Source of the DNA: Actinoplanes auranticolor
GTDB lineage: Bacteria; Actinomycetota; Actinomycetes; Mycobacteriales; Micromonosporaceae
DNA: 64,000 nt
Reading direction: 5' to 3'
Assembly: GCF_018332655.1 (NCBI RefSeq)
Contig: NZ_BOQL01000026.1
Span: 186,001 to 250,000 of the forward strand
The translations under genes and the position numbers were made by a program. The notes beneath the pieces were generated by a model, which worked only from the letters and a program-made list of their open reading frames with translations, had not been told where the DNA came from and searched no databases. This document shows positions 50,886 to 59,467 of this stretch, piece by piece (position 1 is the first letter of the stretch; every line of letters starts with the position of its first letter).

Positions 50886-52205
50886 GTGGACGCACGACGG
50901 CGCTACGCACTCGTCGGTACCGGGGCCCGGGCCGAGATGTTCCTGCGCGCCCTGGCCGTCGACCACGCCGGGACGGCGGAACTGGTCGCCCTGGCCGACG
51001 TCAACCCGAGCCGGATGGCGGCGCACAATCGCTGGCTGACCGGGCTGGGGGTGCCGGCGGTGCCCACGTACCCGGCGGCGGCGTTCACCACCATGCTGGC
51101 CGCCGAACGGGTCGACGAGGTGCTGGTCACCAGCGTCGACCGGACGCACGCCGACTATGTGGTGGCCGCGCTGGAGGCGGGCTGCGACGTCATCACCGAG
51201 AAGCCGATGACCGTCGACGCCGAGGGCTGCCGGCGCATCCTGGACGCGGTCGAGCGCACCGGCAAGCGGGTGCAGGTGGCCTTCAACTACCGCTTCAACC
51301 CGCTGCACGAGGCCGTCCGCGAGGTGCTGGCCGCCGGTGAGATCGGTGAGATCGGGTCGGTGCACTTCGAATGGCTGCTCGACGTGCGGCACGGCGCCGA
51401 CTACTTCCGGCGCTGGCACCGCGACAAGGCCAACTCCGGCGGCCTGCTCGTGCACAAGTCCGGCCACCACTTCGACCTGGTCAACTGGTGGCTCGGCGCC
51501 GAGCCGGCCCAGGTGTACGCGGACGGCCGGCTCTTCTTCTACGGCGAGACCGGGCACCGGCACGGCTACGCCCGCGACTACGAGCGGGCCCACGGCGACC
51601 CGGCGGCCGAGGGCGACCCGTTCGCCCTGCGCCTGCAGGACAACCCGCGGATGCGCGAGCTCTACCTCGAGGCGGAGGCCGACGACGGCTACCGGCGGGA
51701 CCAGAACGTCTTCGCGCCCGGGGTGACGATCGAGGACGACATGGCGGTGCTGGTGCGCTACGACACCGGCGCCACGATGACGTACCACCTGACCGCGTAC
51801 GCGCCCTGGGAGGGCTACCGGCTGATGGTCAACGGCAGCCGGGGCCGGCTGGAGCTGGAGGTGGTCGAGAGCGACCACGTCAGCCCGGCGGGTGCGGGCG
51901 AGGTCAAGGGCGCCGCCATCCACGGCGTGACCGAGGCCGAGGAACACGGCAGGGCCACGCTGACCCTGCGGCCTTTCTGGGCCCCGCCGCGTGAGCTGCC
52001 GTTGCCGGCGGGGTACTCCCGTACCGGTCACGGCGGTGCCGACTCGCGGATGACCGACGTGCTGTTCGGCGCGGCCAAGGACCCCCTCGAGCGCTCCGCC
52101 ACCGCCCGCGACGGCGCGCTCGCCCTGCTCACCGGTCTCGCCGCCAACCGCTCCATCGAGACCGGGGCCCCGGTACGCGTGGCCGACCTGCTCGACCTGC
52201 CCTGA
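50886..52205 (+). CDS. Gfo/Idh/MocA family oxidoreductase (first)
   Basis: A 439-residue NAD(P)-dependent oxidoreductase with Rossmann fold RRYALVGTGARAEMFLRAL, the conserved EKP motif (VITEKPMTVD) and a C-terminal beta-sheet domain with the catalytic-type Lys/His segment GGLLVHKSGHHFDLVNWWLG. The GTG at 50886 follows TGAGGAG. At 439 residues it is longer than most of the family (about 340-390), with inserted acidic segments near 200-240. First gene of the uronate operon; it probably oxidises a sugar or uronate entering by the divergent importer. Reaction unknown. Confidence 0.9.
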   Translation: MDARRRYALVGTGARAEMFLRALAVDHAGTAELVALADVNPSRMAAHNRWLTGLGVPAVPTYPAAAFTTMLAAERVDEVLVTSVDRTHADYVVAALEAGCDVITEKPMTVDAEGCRRILDAVERTGKRVQVAFNYRFNPLHEAVREVLAAGEIGEIGSVHFEWLLDVRHGADYFRRWHRDKANSGGLLVHKSGHHFDLVNWWLGAEPAQVYADGRLFFYGETGHRHGYARDYERAHGDPAAEGDPFALRLQDNPRMRELYLEAEADDGYRRDQNVFAPGVTIEDDMAVLVRYDTGATMTYHLTAYAPWEGYRLMVNGSRGRLELEVVESDHVSPAGAGEVKGAAIHGVTEAEEHGRATLTLRPFWAPPRELPLPAGYSRTGHGGADSRMTDVLFGAAKDPLERSATARDGALALLTGLAANRSIETGAPVRVADLLDLP

Positions 52206-52245
52206 CCCGCCCTGCCCTGACCCGTCCCCTTCTGACGAGGTGTCC

Positions 52246-53649
52246 ATGTCAGACCTGCTGTTCGCGGCCGAACCCCGCCAGCGAGACATCGCCCGCGAGC
52301 TCTACACCTTCGCGGCCGGCCTGCCGCTGATCTCGCCGCACGGCCACGTCGATCCCGGCCTGCTCGCCGACGACGAGCCGTTCCCCGACCCGGCCCGGCT
52401 GCTCATCGTGCCGGACCACTACATCACCCGGATGCTGCTCAGCCAGGGCATCCCGGTAGCCCGCCTCGGCGTGCCCAGCCGCACCGGTGCCCCGGTGGAG
52501 ACCGACCCGCGGGCGATCTGGCGGCTGCTCGCGGACAACTGGCACCTGTTCCGCGGCACGCCGTCGCGGCTCTGGCTGGAACGCACGTTCGCCTCGGTCT
52601 TCGGGGTCACCACCCGGTTCGGCCCGGCGACCGGCGACGCCATCTACGACGAGATCGCCGCCCGGCTCGCCGAGCCGGGCTTCCGGCCGCGGGCGCTGTT
52701 CGAGAAGTTCGGCATCGAGGTACTGGCCACCACCGAGTCGCCGCTGGACGAGCTGAGCCGGCACGCCAAGCTGGAAGCCGACGGCTGGGGCGGCCCCGGC
52801 GGCCGGGTGATCACCACGTTCCGCCCCGACGACGTGGTGGACATGGAGTTCGAGGGCTGGGCCGGGCGGATCGCCCGGCTGGGCGAGCTGACCGGCGAGG
52901 ACACCACGACCTACCGTGGCTACCTGGCCGCGCTGTGGTCGCGGCGGCAGGCGTTCAAGGCCGCCGGTGCGACGTCCTCCGACCACGGGCACCCGACCGC
53001 CCGTACGGTGCAACTGCCCGCCGCCGAAGCAGCCCGCCTGTACGAGCGCGGTCTGCGCGGCAGCGCCTCGGCGGCCGACGCCGAGGAGTTCCGCGCGCAC
53101 ATGCTGGTGGAGTTCGCCCGGATGTCGATCGAGGACGGGCTGGTCATGCAGCTGCACCCCGGCGCGGTCCGCAACCACAACAAGAGCCTGTACACCGTGC
53201 ACGGCCGCGACGTCGGCGGCGACATCCCGCAGGCGACCGACTTCGTGCACGCCCTGACGCCGCTGCTGGACGCGTACGGCAACGATCCGCGGCTGCGGGT
53301 GGTGCTCTTCACCCTGGACGAGGACACCTTCACCCGGGAGCTGGCCCCGCTGGCCGGTGGGTACGCCGCGCTCTACCTCGGCGCGCCCTGGTGGTTCCTG
53401 GACTCCCCGGACGGGCTGCGCCGGTTCCGCGACGCGGTCACCGAGACCGCCGGCTTCTACAACACGGCGGGCTTCACCGACGACACGAGGGCCTTCTGCT
53501 CCATCCCGGTCCGGCACGAGGTGGCCCGGCGGGCCGACGCGGCGTACCTGGCCCGGTTGGTCGCCGAGGAGCGGCTGCCGCTCGACGAGGCCGCCGAGAC
53601 CATCGCCGACCTCGCCTACCACCTGCCGAAGAAGGTGTTCCGGCTGTGA
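52246..53649 (+). CDS. uxaC: Uronate isomerase (glucuronate/galacturonate isomerase)
   Basis: A 467-residue uronate isomerase, full length (about 465-475). It converts glucuronate to fructuronate or galacturonate to tagaturonate. The zinc site LISPHGHVDPGLLAD (HxH), the ATTESPLDELSRHAKL segment, WSRRQAFKAAGATSSDHGHP and the C-terminal FTDDTRAFCSIPVRHEVARRADAAYLARLV are diagnostic. ATG 52246 follows GACGAGG. It is separated from the dehydratase gene by a GTGA overlap. The product would be the substrate of the reductase encoded at 54938. Confidence 0.96.
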   Translation: MSDLLFAAEPRQRDIARELYTFAAGLPLISPHGHVDPGLLADDEPFPDPARLLIVPDHYITRMLLSQGIPVARLGVPSRTGAPVETDPRAIWRLLADNWHLFRGTPSRLWLERTFASVFGVTTRFGPATGDAIYDEIAARLAEPGFRPRALFEKFGIEVLATTESPLDELSRHAKLEADGWGGPGGRVITTFRPDDVVDMEFEGWAGRIARLGELTGEDTTTYRGYLAALWSRRQAFKAAGATSSDHGHPTARTVQLPAAEAARLYERGLRGSASAADAEEFRAHMLVEFARMSIEDGLVMQLHPGAVRNHNKSLYTVHGRDVGGDIPQATDFVHALTPLLDAYGNDPRLRVVLFTLDEDTFTRELAPLAGGYAALYLGAPWWFLDSPDGLRRFRDAVTETAGFYNTAGFTDDTRAFCSIPVRHEVARRADAAYLARLVAEERLPLDEAAETIADLAYHLPKKVFRL

Positions 53650-54947
53650 CCCGGATCGTCGAGGTCGAGGTGCACGACGTCCGGTTCCCGACCTCGAGGA
53701 CCGGCGACGGCTCCGACGCCATCAACCGCGGCGACTACTCGGCCACGTACGTGGAGCTGCGCACCGACGGGCCGCACGTGGGCGCCGGCTTCACCTTCAC
53801 CAACGGCCGCGGCAACGAGCTGACCTGCGCGGCGGTCCGGGCGCTGAGCCACCACGTGGTCGGGCGGACGCTGAGCGAGCTGGCCGCCGGGCCGGCCGCG
53901 TTCGTCCGGAGCCTCACCGCGGACCCGCAACTGCGCTGGCTCGGCCCGGAGAAGGGTGTCATCCAGCTGGCCACCGGGGCGCTGGTCAACGCGGTGTGGG
54001 ACCTGCGGGCCAAGTCCGCCGGGGCGCCGCTGTGGCAGCTGCTCGCCGAGATGTCCACCGAGGAGCTCGTCGCCTGCGTCGACTTCCACCACATCAGCGA
54101 CGCGCTCACCCCGGCCGAGGCGGCGGCGATCCTCGACAAGGGCCGGGTCGGCCTGACCGAGCGCCTGGCCGAGGTGGCCCGCGACGGCTTCCCGTCGTAC
54201 ACGACCTCGGTGGGCTGGCTGGGCTATCCGGACGACAAGGTGCGCGCGCTGGCCCGGGCGGCCTACGACGAGGGCTGGCGGGCCATGAAGATGAAGGTGG
54301 GCGGTGACCTCGAGGACGACGTACGCCGCGCGGCCATCATCCGCGAGGAGATCGGCCCGGACGCATTGCTGATGATGGACGCCAACCAGGTCTGGGACGT
54401 GGATGAGGCGATCGCGGCGATGGCCCGGCTCGCCACCTTCGGCCCGTACTGGATCGAGGAGCCGACGCACGCCGACGACGTCCTCGGCCACGCCCGGATC
54501 CGGCGCGCCGTCGACGAGCTCACCGGCGGCGCCTGCCGGGTGGCGACCGGTGAGGTCGCGGCCAACCGGGTGATCTTTAAGCAGCTGCTCCAGGCCCAGG
54601 CGATCGGGGTCATGCAGGTCGACGCGTGCCGGGTCGCCGGGGTCAACGAGGTGTTGGCGGAGCTGCTGCTGGCGGCCAAGTTCGGCGTGCCGGTCTGCCC
54701 GCACGCGGGCGGGGTCGGGCTGTGCGAGCTGGTCCAGCACGTGGCGATCTTCGACTATCTGCGGGTCGGCACGGCCCTGGAGGGCCGGATGGTGGAGTAC
54801 GTGGACCACCTGCACGAGCACTTCGAGGATCCGGTACGCACCCGCGAGGGCCGCTACCTGCTGCCGGACCAGCCGGGTTACAGCGCCACCATGCACCCGG
54901 CCTCGATCGCGGAGTTCTCCTTCCCCGACGGACCGGCATGGCGGTGA
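53646..54947 (+). CDS. Enolase-superfamily sugar-acid dehydratase (L-fuconate dehydratase-like)
   Basis: A 433-residue mandelate-racemase-type dehydratase, closest in memory to L-fuconate dehydratase: VHDVRFPTSRTGDGSDA, LRWLGPEKGVIQLATGALVNAVWDL, SYTTSVGWLGYPDDKV and C-terminal ATMHPASIAEFSFPDG. Catalytic KxK at Lys215/Lys217, Mg ligands Asp245, Glu271 and Glu303, His353 in CPHAGGVG. After the third ligand the loop reads TGEVAANRVIFKQ. The Xanthomonas enzyme, as I recall it, has TGEHTQNR, so a His and a Gln are replaced. GTG 53646 overlaps the uxaC stop. It is the only dehydratase in an operon that would otherwise need a mannonate dehydratase, so its substrate may be mannonate, fuconate or another aldonate. 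Confidence 0.88.
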   Translation: MTRIVEVEVHDVRFPTSRTGDGSDAINRGDYSATYVELRTDGPHVGAGFTFTNGRGNELTCAAVRALSHHVVGRTLSELAAGPAAFVRSLTADPQLRWLGPEKGVIQLATGALVNAVWDLRAKSAGAPLWQLLAEMSTEELVACVDFHHISDALTPAEAAAILDKGRVGLTERLAEVARDGFPSYTTSVGWLGYPDDKVRALARAAYDEGWRAMKMKVGGDLEDDVRRAAIIREEIGPDALLMMDANQVWDVDEAIAAMARLATFGPYWIEEPTHADDVLGHARIRRAVDELTGGACRVATGEVAANRVIFKQLLQAQAIGVMQVDACRVAGVNEVLAELLLAAKFGVPVCPHAGGVGLCELVQHVAIFDYLRVGTALEGRMVEYVDHLHEHFEDPVRTREGRYLLPDQPGYSATMHPASIAEFSFPDGPAWR

Positions 54948-56425
54948 CGACCACGCCGCTGCTCGGGCTGGACACCCTGAGCCGGCTGCCGGAACAGAGC
55001 CGTCCGCTGGTGCGCCCCGGTGCTGTCCCGGCCGGGATCGTGCACCTGGGCCTCGGCGCCTTCCACCGGGCCCACCAGGCCGTCTACACCGAGGAGGCGA
55101 TCGCCGCCGCCGGTGGCGACTGGGGCATCGTCGGCGTGGCGCCGCGTTCCGCGCAGGTCGTCGCCGACCTCACGGCCCAGGACCGGCTGTTCAGCGTCAC
55201 GACGATGTCCGGCGCGACCGCCGGCACCCGGGTGGTCGGGGCCCTGGCGGGAGTCCGCCACGCCGCCGCGGATCCCGAGGCGGTGGTCGCCCTGCTGGCC
55301 GATCCGGCGGTACGGGTGGTGACGCTGACGATCACCGAGAAGGGCTACCGGCTCGACCCGTCCACCGGCCGGCTGATGCTCGACGCGGAGCTGCGGGCCG
55401 ACCTGGGCCTGGACCGGCCGCCGGTGACGATCCCCGGACTGCTGCTGCGTGGCCTGCTCGCGCGCTGCCGTGCTGACGCCGGCCCGCTCACGGTGCTCAG
55501 CTGCGACAACCTGCCCTCGAACGGGCGCCGGGTGCGGAGCCTGGTGGCCCAGGCCCGGGCGCTGGTGCCGGGGAAGGCGGGCTTCGACGAGTGGCTGGGC
55601 GCGAGCGTGACGTTCCCCGGGTCCATGGTGGACCGGATCGTGCCCGCGAGCACACCGGCGACCCTGGACCGGGCCGCTGCGGCGCTCGGTACGCGGGACC
55701 TGGCAGCGGTGCACGGGGAGCCGTACCGGCAGTGGGTGATCGAGGATCAGTTCCCCGGTGGGCGGCCGGCCTGGGAGCTCGCCGGTGCGGTGCTGACCGA
55801 TGATGCGGGACCGTGGGAGCGGCTCAAGCTGCGTACGCTCAACGGGGTGCACTCGGCGATCGCGTACCTCGGGGCGGTGGCCGGGCGCGAGACCATCGCG
55901 GCGGCCCTGGAGATCCCCGGGATGCGCGCGGCGATGACCCGCTTCGTCGCGGAGGATGTGGCCGGCAGTCTCGAGCCGCCGCCCGGCGTCTCGGTCGTCG
56001 GTTACGGTGCCTCGGTGCTGGACCGGTTCGCGGACCCGGCGATCGCGCACCGCACCCGGCAGGTGGCGATGGACGGCACGCAGAAGCTGCCGCAGCGGGT
56101 GCTGCACACGATCGCCGACCGGCGCGCAGCCGGTGCGTCACCACGCTGGGCGGCCCTGGTCGTCGCGGCGTGGATGCGCTACGTGCAGGGTCGGGCGGAC
56201 GACGGGCAGGCGCTGCCGCTCGACGACCCGCTGGCCGGCCTGATCCGCGAACGGCTGGCCGACGCGGGGTCCGCACCGGCCGGCGTGGCCGAGGCGTTGT
56301 TCGGGCTGGACGCGGTGTTCCCGGCCGAGTTGGCCGCCGACGACACGGTACGGGCGCTGGTGGTCGAATGGCTGACCGCGCTGGACCGGCACGGCGTCGA
56401 GGCGACTTTGGCAGGGGTGGCATGA
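54938..56425 (+). CDS. uxuB: Mannitol dehydrogenase family protein, probable fructuronate reductase
   Basis: A 495-residue polyol/uronate dehydrogenase of the MDR-independent mannitol dehydrogenase family. N-terminal NAD fold GIVHLGLGAFHRAHQAVYTEE and signature segments LSCDNLPSNGRRVRSLV, SVTFPGSMVDRIVP and the catalytic Lys region LKLRTLNGVHSAIAYLGAVAG. Beside uxaC it should reduce fructuronate to D-mannonate (UxuB). The symbol rests on this context; mannitol or tagaturonate reductase activity is possible. ATG 54938 overlaps the dehydratase gene by 10 bp. It ends in a 4-bp overlap with the second MocA gene. Confidence 0.88.
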   Translation: MAVTTTPLLGLDTLSRLPEQSRPLVRPGAVPAGIVHLGLGAFHRAHQAVYTEEAIAAAGGDWGIVGVAPRSAQVVADLTAQDRLFSVTTMSGATAGTRVVGALAGVRHAAADPEAVVALLADPAVRVVTLTITEKGYRLDPSTGRLMLDAELRADLGLDRPPVTIPGLLLRGLLARCRADAGPLTVLSCDNLPSNGRRVRSLVAQARALVPGKAGFDEWLGASVTFPGSMVDRIVPASTPATLDRAAAALGTRDLAAVHGEPYRQWVIEDQFPGGRPAWELAGAVLTDDAGPWERLKLRTLNGVHSAIAYLGAVAGRETIAAALEIPGMRAAMTRFVAEDVAGSLEPPPGVSVVGYGASVLDRFADPAIAHRTRQVAMDGTQKLPQRVLHTIADRRAAGASPRWAALVVAAWMRYVQGRADDGQALPLDDPLAGLIRERLADAGSAPAGVAEALFGLDAVFPAELAADDTVRALVVEWLTALDRHGVEATLAGVA

Positions 56426-57576
56426 CAGTGAAAGTGGCGTTGATCGGGGCCAACGGGCACGGGCGGTCGCACCGGCGGCGGATCGCTGAGCTGGAGCGGA
56501 CCGGGTCGGTGCGGTTGGTGGCGCTGGCCGACGTACAGGCGATAGACCCGGACCCGCCGGTCCCGCCCGGCGCGGCGGTCTTCACCGGCCACCGCGAGCT
56601 GCTCGCGGCCGCGACCCCCGACGTGGTGGTGATCTGCACGCCGCCGCACACCCACCTGCCGATCGCCCTGGACGCCCTGGCGGCGGGCTGCGACGTGCTG
56701 CTGGAGAAGCCGCCGGTGCCCACGGTCGAGGCGCACGTGACGCTGCAGGCGGCCGTGCGGTCCTCGGGCCGGTCGTGCCAGGTCGGTTTCCAGGCGCTCG
56801 GCTCGCTGGCCGCCCAGACCCTGTTCGACGCGGTGCGCGCGGGCCGGCTCGGCACGATCGGGAACGTGGCGACGGTCGCGTCCTGGCGGCGCGACGACGC
56901 CTACTACGCCCGCGCGCCGTGGTCCGGCCGCCGCATCGTCGACGGCCGGCCGGTGCTGGACGGCGCGCTGGTCAACCCGCTGGCCCACGCGGTCATGCAG
57001 AGCCTCGCGGTCGCGGCTGCCGCGGGGGCGGGCGAGCCGGTGCTGCTGGAGGCCGAGCGGTACCGCACGCGCGACATCGAGGTGGACGACACGGCGTTCG
57101 CCCGGATCACGTTCAGCGGCGGGTTGCGGCTGCTGGCCGCGGCGACGCTGGCGGGGGAGGACTTCATCGCCGGCGAGGTGATCGTCACCGGTTCGCAGGG
57201 GCGGGGGGTGCTCGAATACCCGACCGACCGACTCGACCTGCCGGGCATCACCGGACCGCCGGGACGCATCGATCTGCTGGAGAATCTGGTCGCGCACCGC
57301 CGGGACCGGGCCGGGGTCGCGCTGGTCGCGCCGCTGGAACGGACCGCCGCCTTCACCGCGGTGGTGCAGGCGCTGACCGGCCCGGGGGCGGCGCCGCCGG
57401 CGTTGCTCGACGACTCGTTCGTGGAGCCGGTGGGAGCCGGGCCGGAGCGGGTGCAGGTGATCCGCGGGATCAACGCGGTGCTGCGGGAAGCGGCCGAGTC
57501 CTTGAAGCTGCCGTCGGAGTCGGGGGTGGCGTGGGCGGTGCCGGCGTACACGGTGGACGTGCCGGGCCACGGATAG
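56422..57576 (+). CDS. Gfo/Idh/MocA family oxidoreductase (second)
   Basis: A 384-residue NAD(P)-dependent oxidoreductase: Rossmann fold VKVALIGANGHGRSHRRRIAEL (glycine pattern GANGHG), EKP motif as LLEKPPVPT, and a C-terminal domain with DGALVNPLAHAVMQSL in the catalytic Lys/His position. The histidine is present but the usual lysine is replaced by Asn/Pro in the same segment. It overlaps the dehydrogenase gene by ATGA and is the last of the uronate operon. It shares little visible sequence with the first MocA gene beyond the fold, so the two probably have different sugar substrates. Confidence 0.88.
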   Translation: MTVKVALIGANGHGRSHRRRIAELERTGSVRLVALADVQAIDPDPPVPPGAAVFTGHRELLAAATPDVVVICTPPHTHLPIALDALAAGCDVLLEKPPVPTVEAHVTLQAAVRSSGRSCQVGFQALGSLAAQTLFDAVRAGRLGTIGNVATVASWRRDDAYYARAPWSGRRIVDGRPVLDGALVNPLAHAVMQSLAVAAAAGAGEPVLLEAERYRTRDIEVDDTAFARITFSGGLRLLAAATLAGEDFIAGEVIVTGSQGRGVLEYPTDRLDLPGITGPPGRIDLLENLVAHRRDRAGVALVAPLERTAAFTAVVQALTGPGAAPPALLDDSFVEPVGAGPERVQVIRGINAVLREAAESLKLPSESGVAWAVPAYTVDVPGHG

Positions 57577-57585
57577 CCCGGCTGG

Positions 57586-57600
57586 TTACCCGTGAGGTAA
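57586..57600. promoter_or_regulatory. TTACC-N5-GGTAA dyad before the DUF1330 gene
   Basis: TTACC (57586-57590) and GGTAA (57596-57600) are perfect arms with a 5-bp spacer, extended imperfectly to GGTTACC/GGTAATC, 36 bp before the DUF1330 start. Dyads of this shape are typical of MarR/HxlR/TetR-type operators. Confidence 0.4.
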
Positions 57601-57635
57601 TCGCCTGCCGGCGGTCGCTGGGCCAGGGTGGGGGC

Positions 57636-57983
57636 ATGGCTGCTTACGCACTCGCCCACCTGCGCCCCTCCACCGTCAACGACGAGGTACTGGACTACAT
57701 CGAAGCCATCCAGGAGACCATGGATCCCTACGGCGGCCGCTTCCTCGTGCACGGCGCGGAGGTCGAGGTCATGGAGGGAAACTGGCCCGGCACGGTGGTC
57801 ATCATCGAGTTTCCCGACCTGACGGTGATCCAGGACTGGTATGCGTCGGCGCCGTACCAGAAGATCCTCCCGCTCCGGACCGCGAACGTCCCCGGCGATG
57901 TCATCGTCGTCGACGGGGTGGGCCCGGACTACCACCCGCGGACGACCGCCGCGAAGCTGCGCGCTCTGTCGGATGTCCGATAG
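57636..57983 (+). CDS. DUF1330 domain-containing protein
   Basis: A 115-residue DUF1330 protein: AYALAHLRPSTVNDEVLDYIEAIQETMDPYGGRFLVHG, then EVMEGNWPGTVVIIEFPDLTVIQDWYASAPYQKILPLR. It has a ferredoxin-like (dimeric alpha-beta barrel) fold, no cofactor motif, and no established function; some relatives are antibiotic-biosynthesis-monooxygenase-like. ATG 57636 is chosen since earlier frames run antisense through other genes. It stands alone behind the dyad at 57586 and is not part of the uronate operon. Confidence 0.85.
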   Translation: MAAYALAHLRPSTVNDEVLDYIEAIQETMDPYGGRFLVHGAEVEVMEGNWPGTVVIIEFPDLTVIQDWYASAPYQKILPLRTANVPGDVIVVDGVGPDYHPRTTAAKLRALSDVR

Positions 57984-58099
57984 TCCGGATCGCTGCTCCA
58001 CCAGGTGATCTTCGACCGGACGGCCGGTACGGACGTACCAGTTGATGGCCCCGGCACACCCGGTGGCCATCCGGGTACGACGGCCACCGCGGAGAGGGC

Positions 58100-59071
58100 G
58101 TGCGCATCGTGAGAAGGGCAGTCGACGTCGAGGACCGGGCCGGGCCCGACGGTCAGCGGTCCGGGCGTGCGGGAGCCGCGCCGGCCAGCACCGCCATCGC
58201 CGGGGTGGTGGCCACGGCCGCGGGGGCGACCGCGGTCCCGCAGCTGCTGGGCGTGTTCGCCAACGTCGCCCAGGTCGCCACCCTGGCCCGCAGCGACCTG
58301 CTCTTCGTGGTCAACATCGTCATCGTCGTCCTCGGCCTGATCGCCCTGTTCGGGCCGGGACAGGCGAAGTACCGGCAGTCGATCCCACGGGTGATCGCCG
58401 CGACGTGTGCCGTCATCGTCTGCGGCACGCTCGCCGGGGTCGGGCTCTCCGACCGGCTGAAGGGCGAACCCGCATCGGCCGGGGCCGCCGCGCCGGGACC
58501 GTCGTCCTCCTCCGGACTGCCGGCGAGCCGGTCGGTCCCGGCCGCCTCTGGTAAGTCGGTGAAGCCCACCGCCGTGACCGTCGACCCCGTGGTCGAGCCG
58601 GTGACCCCACCAGAACAGCCGACGGTGCGCACGACCACCTCCAGGCCCACCTCCCGGCCGTCGACCAAGGCACCCGCCAGGAAGGCGGCGGTGTCCGCGT
58701 CGATGAACTGCACCCCGTCGTCGTGCGAGACGTCGGAGAAGATCATGGCGCTGGGCGGCGCGTTCAACGGTGCGCCGGCCGGCGGCCATCAGCTCATGCT
58801 GTTCGTCCAGGCGCCGGACGGGCGGCACTACCCGGGCTCGAAGGGCCTGGTGAGTGGCAGCCGCTGGTCGGGCAAGGTCCACGTGGGCAGCGACAACGGC
58901 CAGGAGTCGAGCTTCACGTACGCCGCCTGCCTGTACGACATCGACCAGACCTTCGCGGCCGACCTCGACGCCCGCAGCGAGACCGAGCTGAACTCCGGCC
59001 TGACCCGGGTCCCCACCACGGGCACGGCGGTGGCCCTGGCCTGCGAACAGTTGCGGTGGAACCGGCCCTGA
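58100..59071 (+). CDS. Hypothetical membrane protein with extracellular domain
   Basis: A 323-residue protein. The GTG at 58100 follows GAGAGGG. Three hydrophobic segments (STAIAGVVATAAGATAV, LLFVVNIVIVVLGLIALF, VIAATCAVIVCGTLAG) are followed by a Pro/Ser/Thr linker (about 120-200) and a C-terminal domain with four cysteines (MNCTPSSCETS, AACLYDI, ALACEQL) and CLYDIDQTFAADLDA; two disulphides are likely. No known family recognised. The domain may be a secreted ligand-binding or inhibitor module held on the membrane. Confidence 0.75.
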   Translation: MRIVRRAVDVEDRAGPDGQRSGRAGAAPASTAIAGVVATAAGATAVPQLLGVFANVAQVATLARSDLLFVVNIVIVVLGLIALFGPGQAKYRQSIPRVIAATCAVIVCGTLAGVGLSDRLKGEPASAGAAAPGPSSSSGLPASRSVPAASGKSVKPTAVTVDPVVEPVTPPEQPTVRTTTSRPTSRPSTKAPARKAAVSASMNCTPSSCETSEKIMALGGAFNGAPAGGHQLMLFVQAPDGRHYPGSKGLVSGSRWSGKVHVGSDNGQESSFTYAACLYDIDQTFAADLDARSETELNSGLTRVPTTGTAVALACEQLRWNRP

Positions 59072-59085
59072 CCAATAGTGCTGGC

Positions 59086-59436
59086 GTGGACTTTCCGCTG
59101 CGGGAGCTGGCTCCGGCCCTGACGGCCAGGGCCCGGACCTGGCAGGTGCTCGGGTTCGCCTGGACCATCGGGCCGGTGCGGGCGAACGGGGACAAGCCGG
59201 TGGTGAAGGCGGAGTTCGAGTCGGCCGGGCTGGTTGGTGACCTCATGATCTGGGTCAGCGGCGAGGCGGAGCTCAGCACGATCCGGCTCACCGACGACCG
59301 GGTCGTCAACAAGCACTACGACCTGACCACGGTCGACGACCTCGGGGTCCTGCTCGACGAGCTGGTGCTGCTCCTGACCGACGGCACCGTGCCGGACGCC
59401 GCGATGGTCAGCCGATACCCGAGCCACCCGGTCTGA
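59086..59436 (+). CDS. Hypothetical protein
   Basis: A 116-residue cytoplasmic protein. The GTG at 59086 lies 14 bp after the previous stop and has no ribosome site; AATAGT six bases before could give a leaderless message. It contains TWQVLGFAWTIGPVRANGDKPVV, LMIWVSGEAELSTIRLTDDRVVNKHYDLTTVDDLGVLLDELV. The mixed beta-alpha pattern resembles small proteins of the immunity or DUF families in actinomycetes, but I do not recognise it. Possibly co-transcribed with the membrane protein upstream. Confidence 0.65.
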   Translation: MDFPLRELAPALTARARTWQVLGFAWTIGPVRANGDKPVVKAEFESAGLVGDLMIWVSGEAELSTIRLTDDRVVNKHYDLTTVDDLGVLLDELVLLLTDGTVPDAAMVSRYPSHPV

Positions 59437-59467
59437 GGCCGGCGGAGACCATGCTGCCCGGCGGTCA

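Noticed and set aside
52201-52245. Repeated CCTGACCCG units between the first MocA gene and uxaC
   Set aside because: Two short direct repeats in a 40-bp gap look like local duplication; no regulatory pattern is evident.
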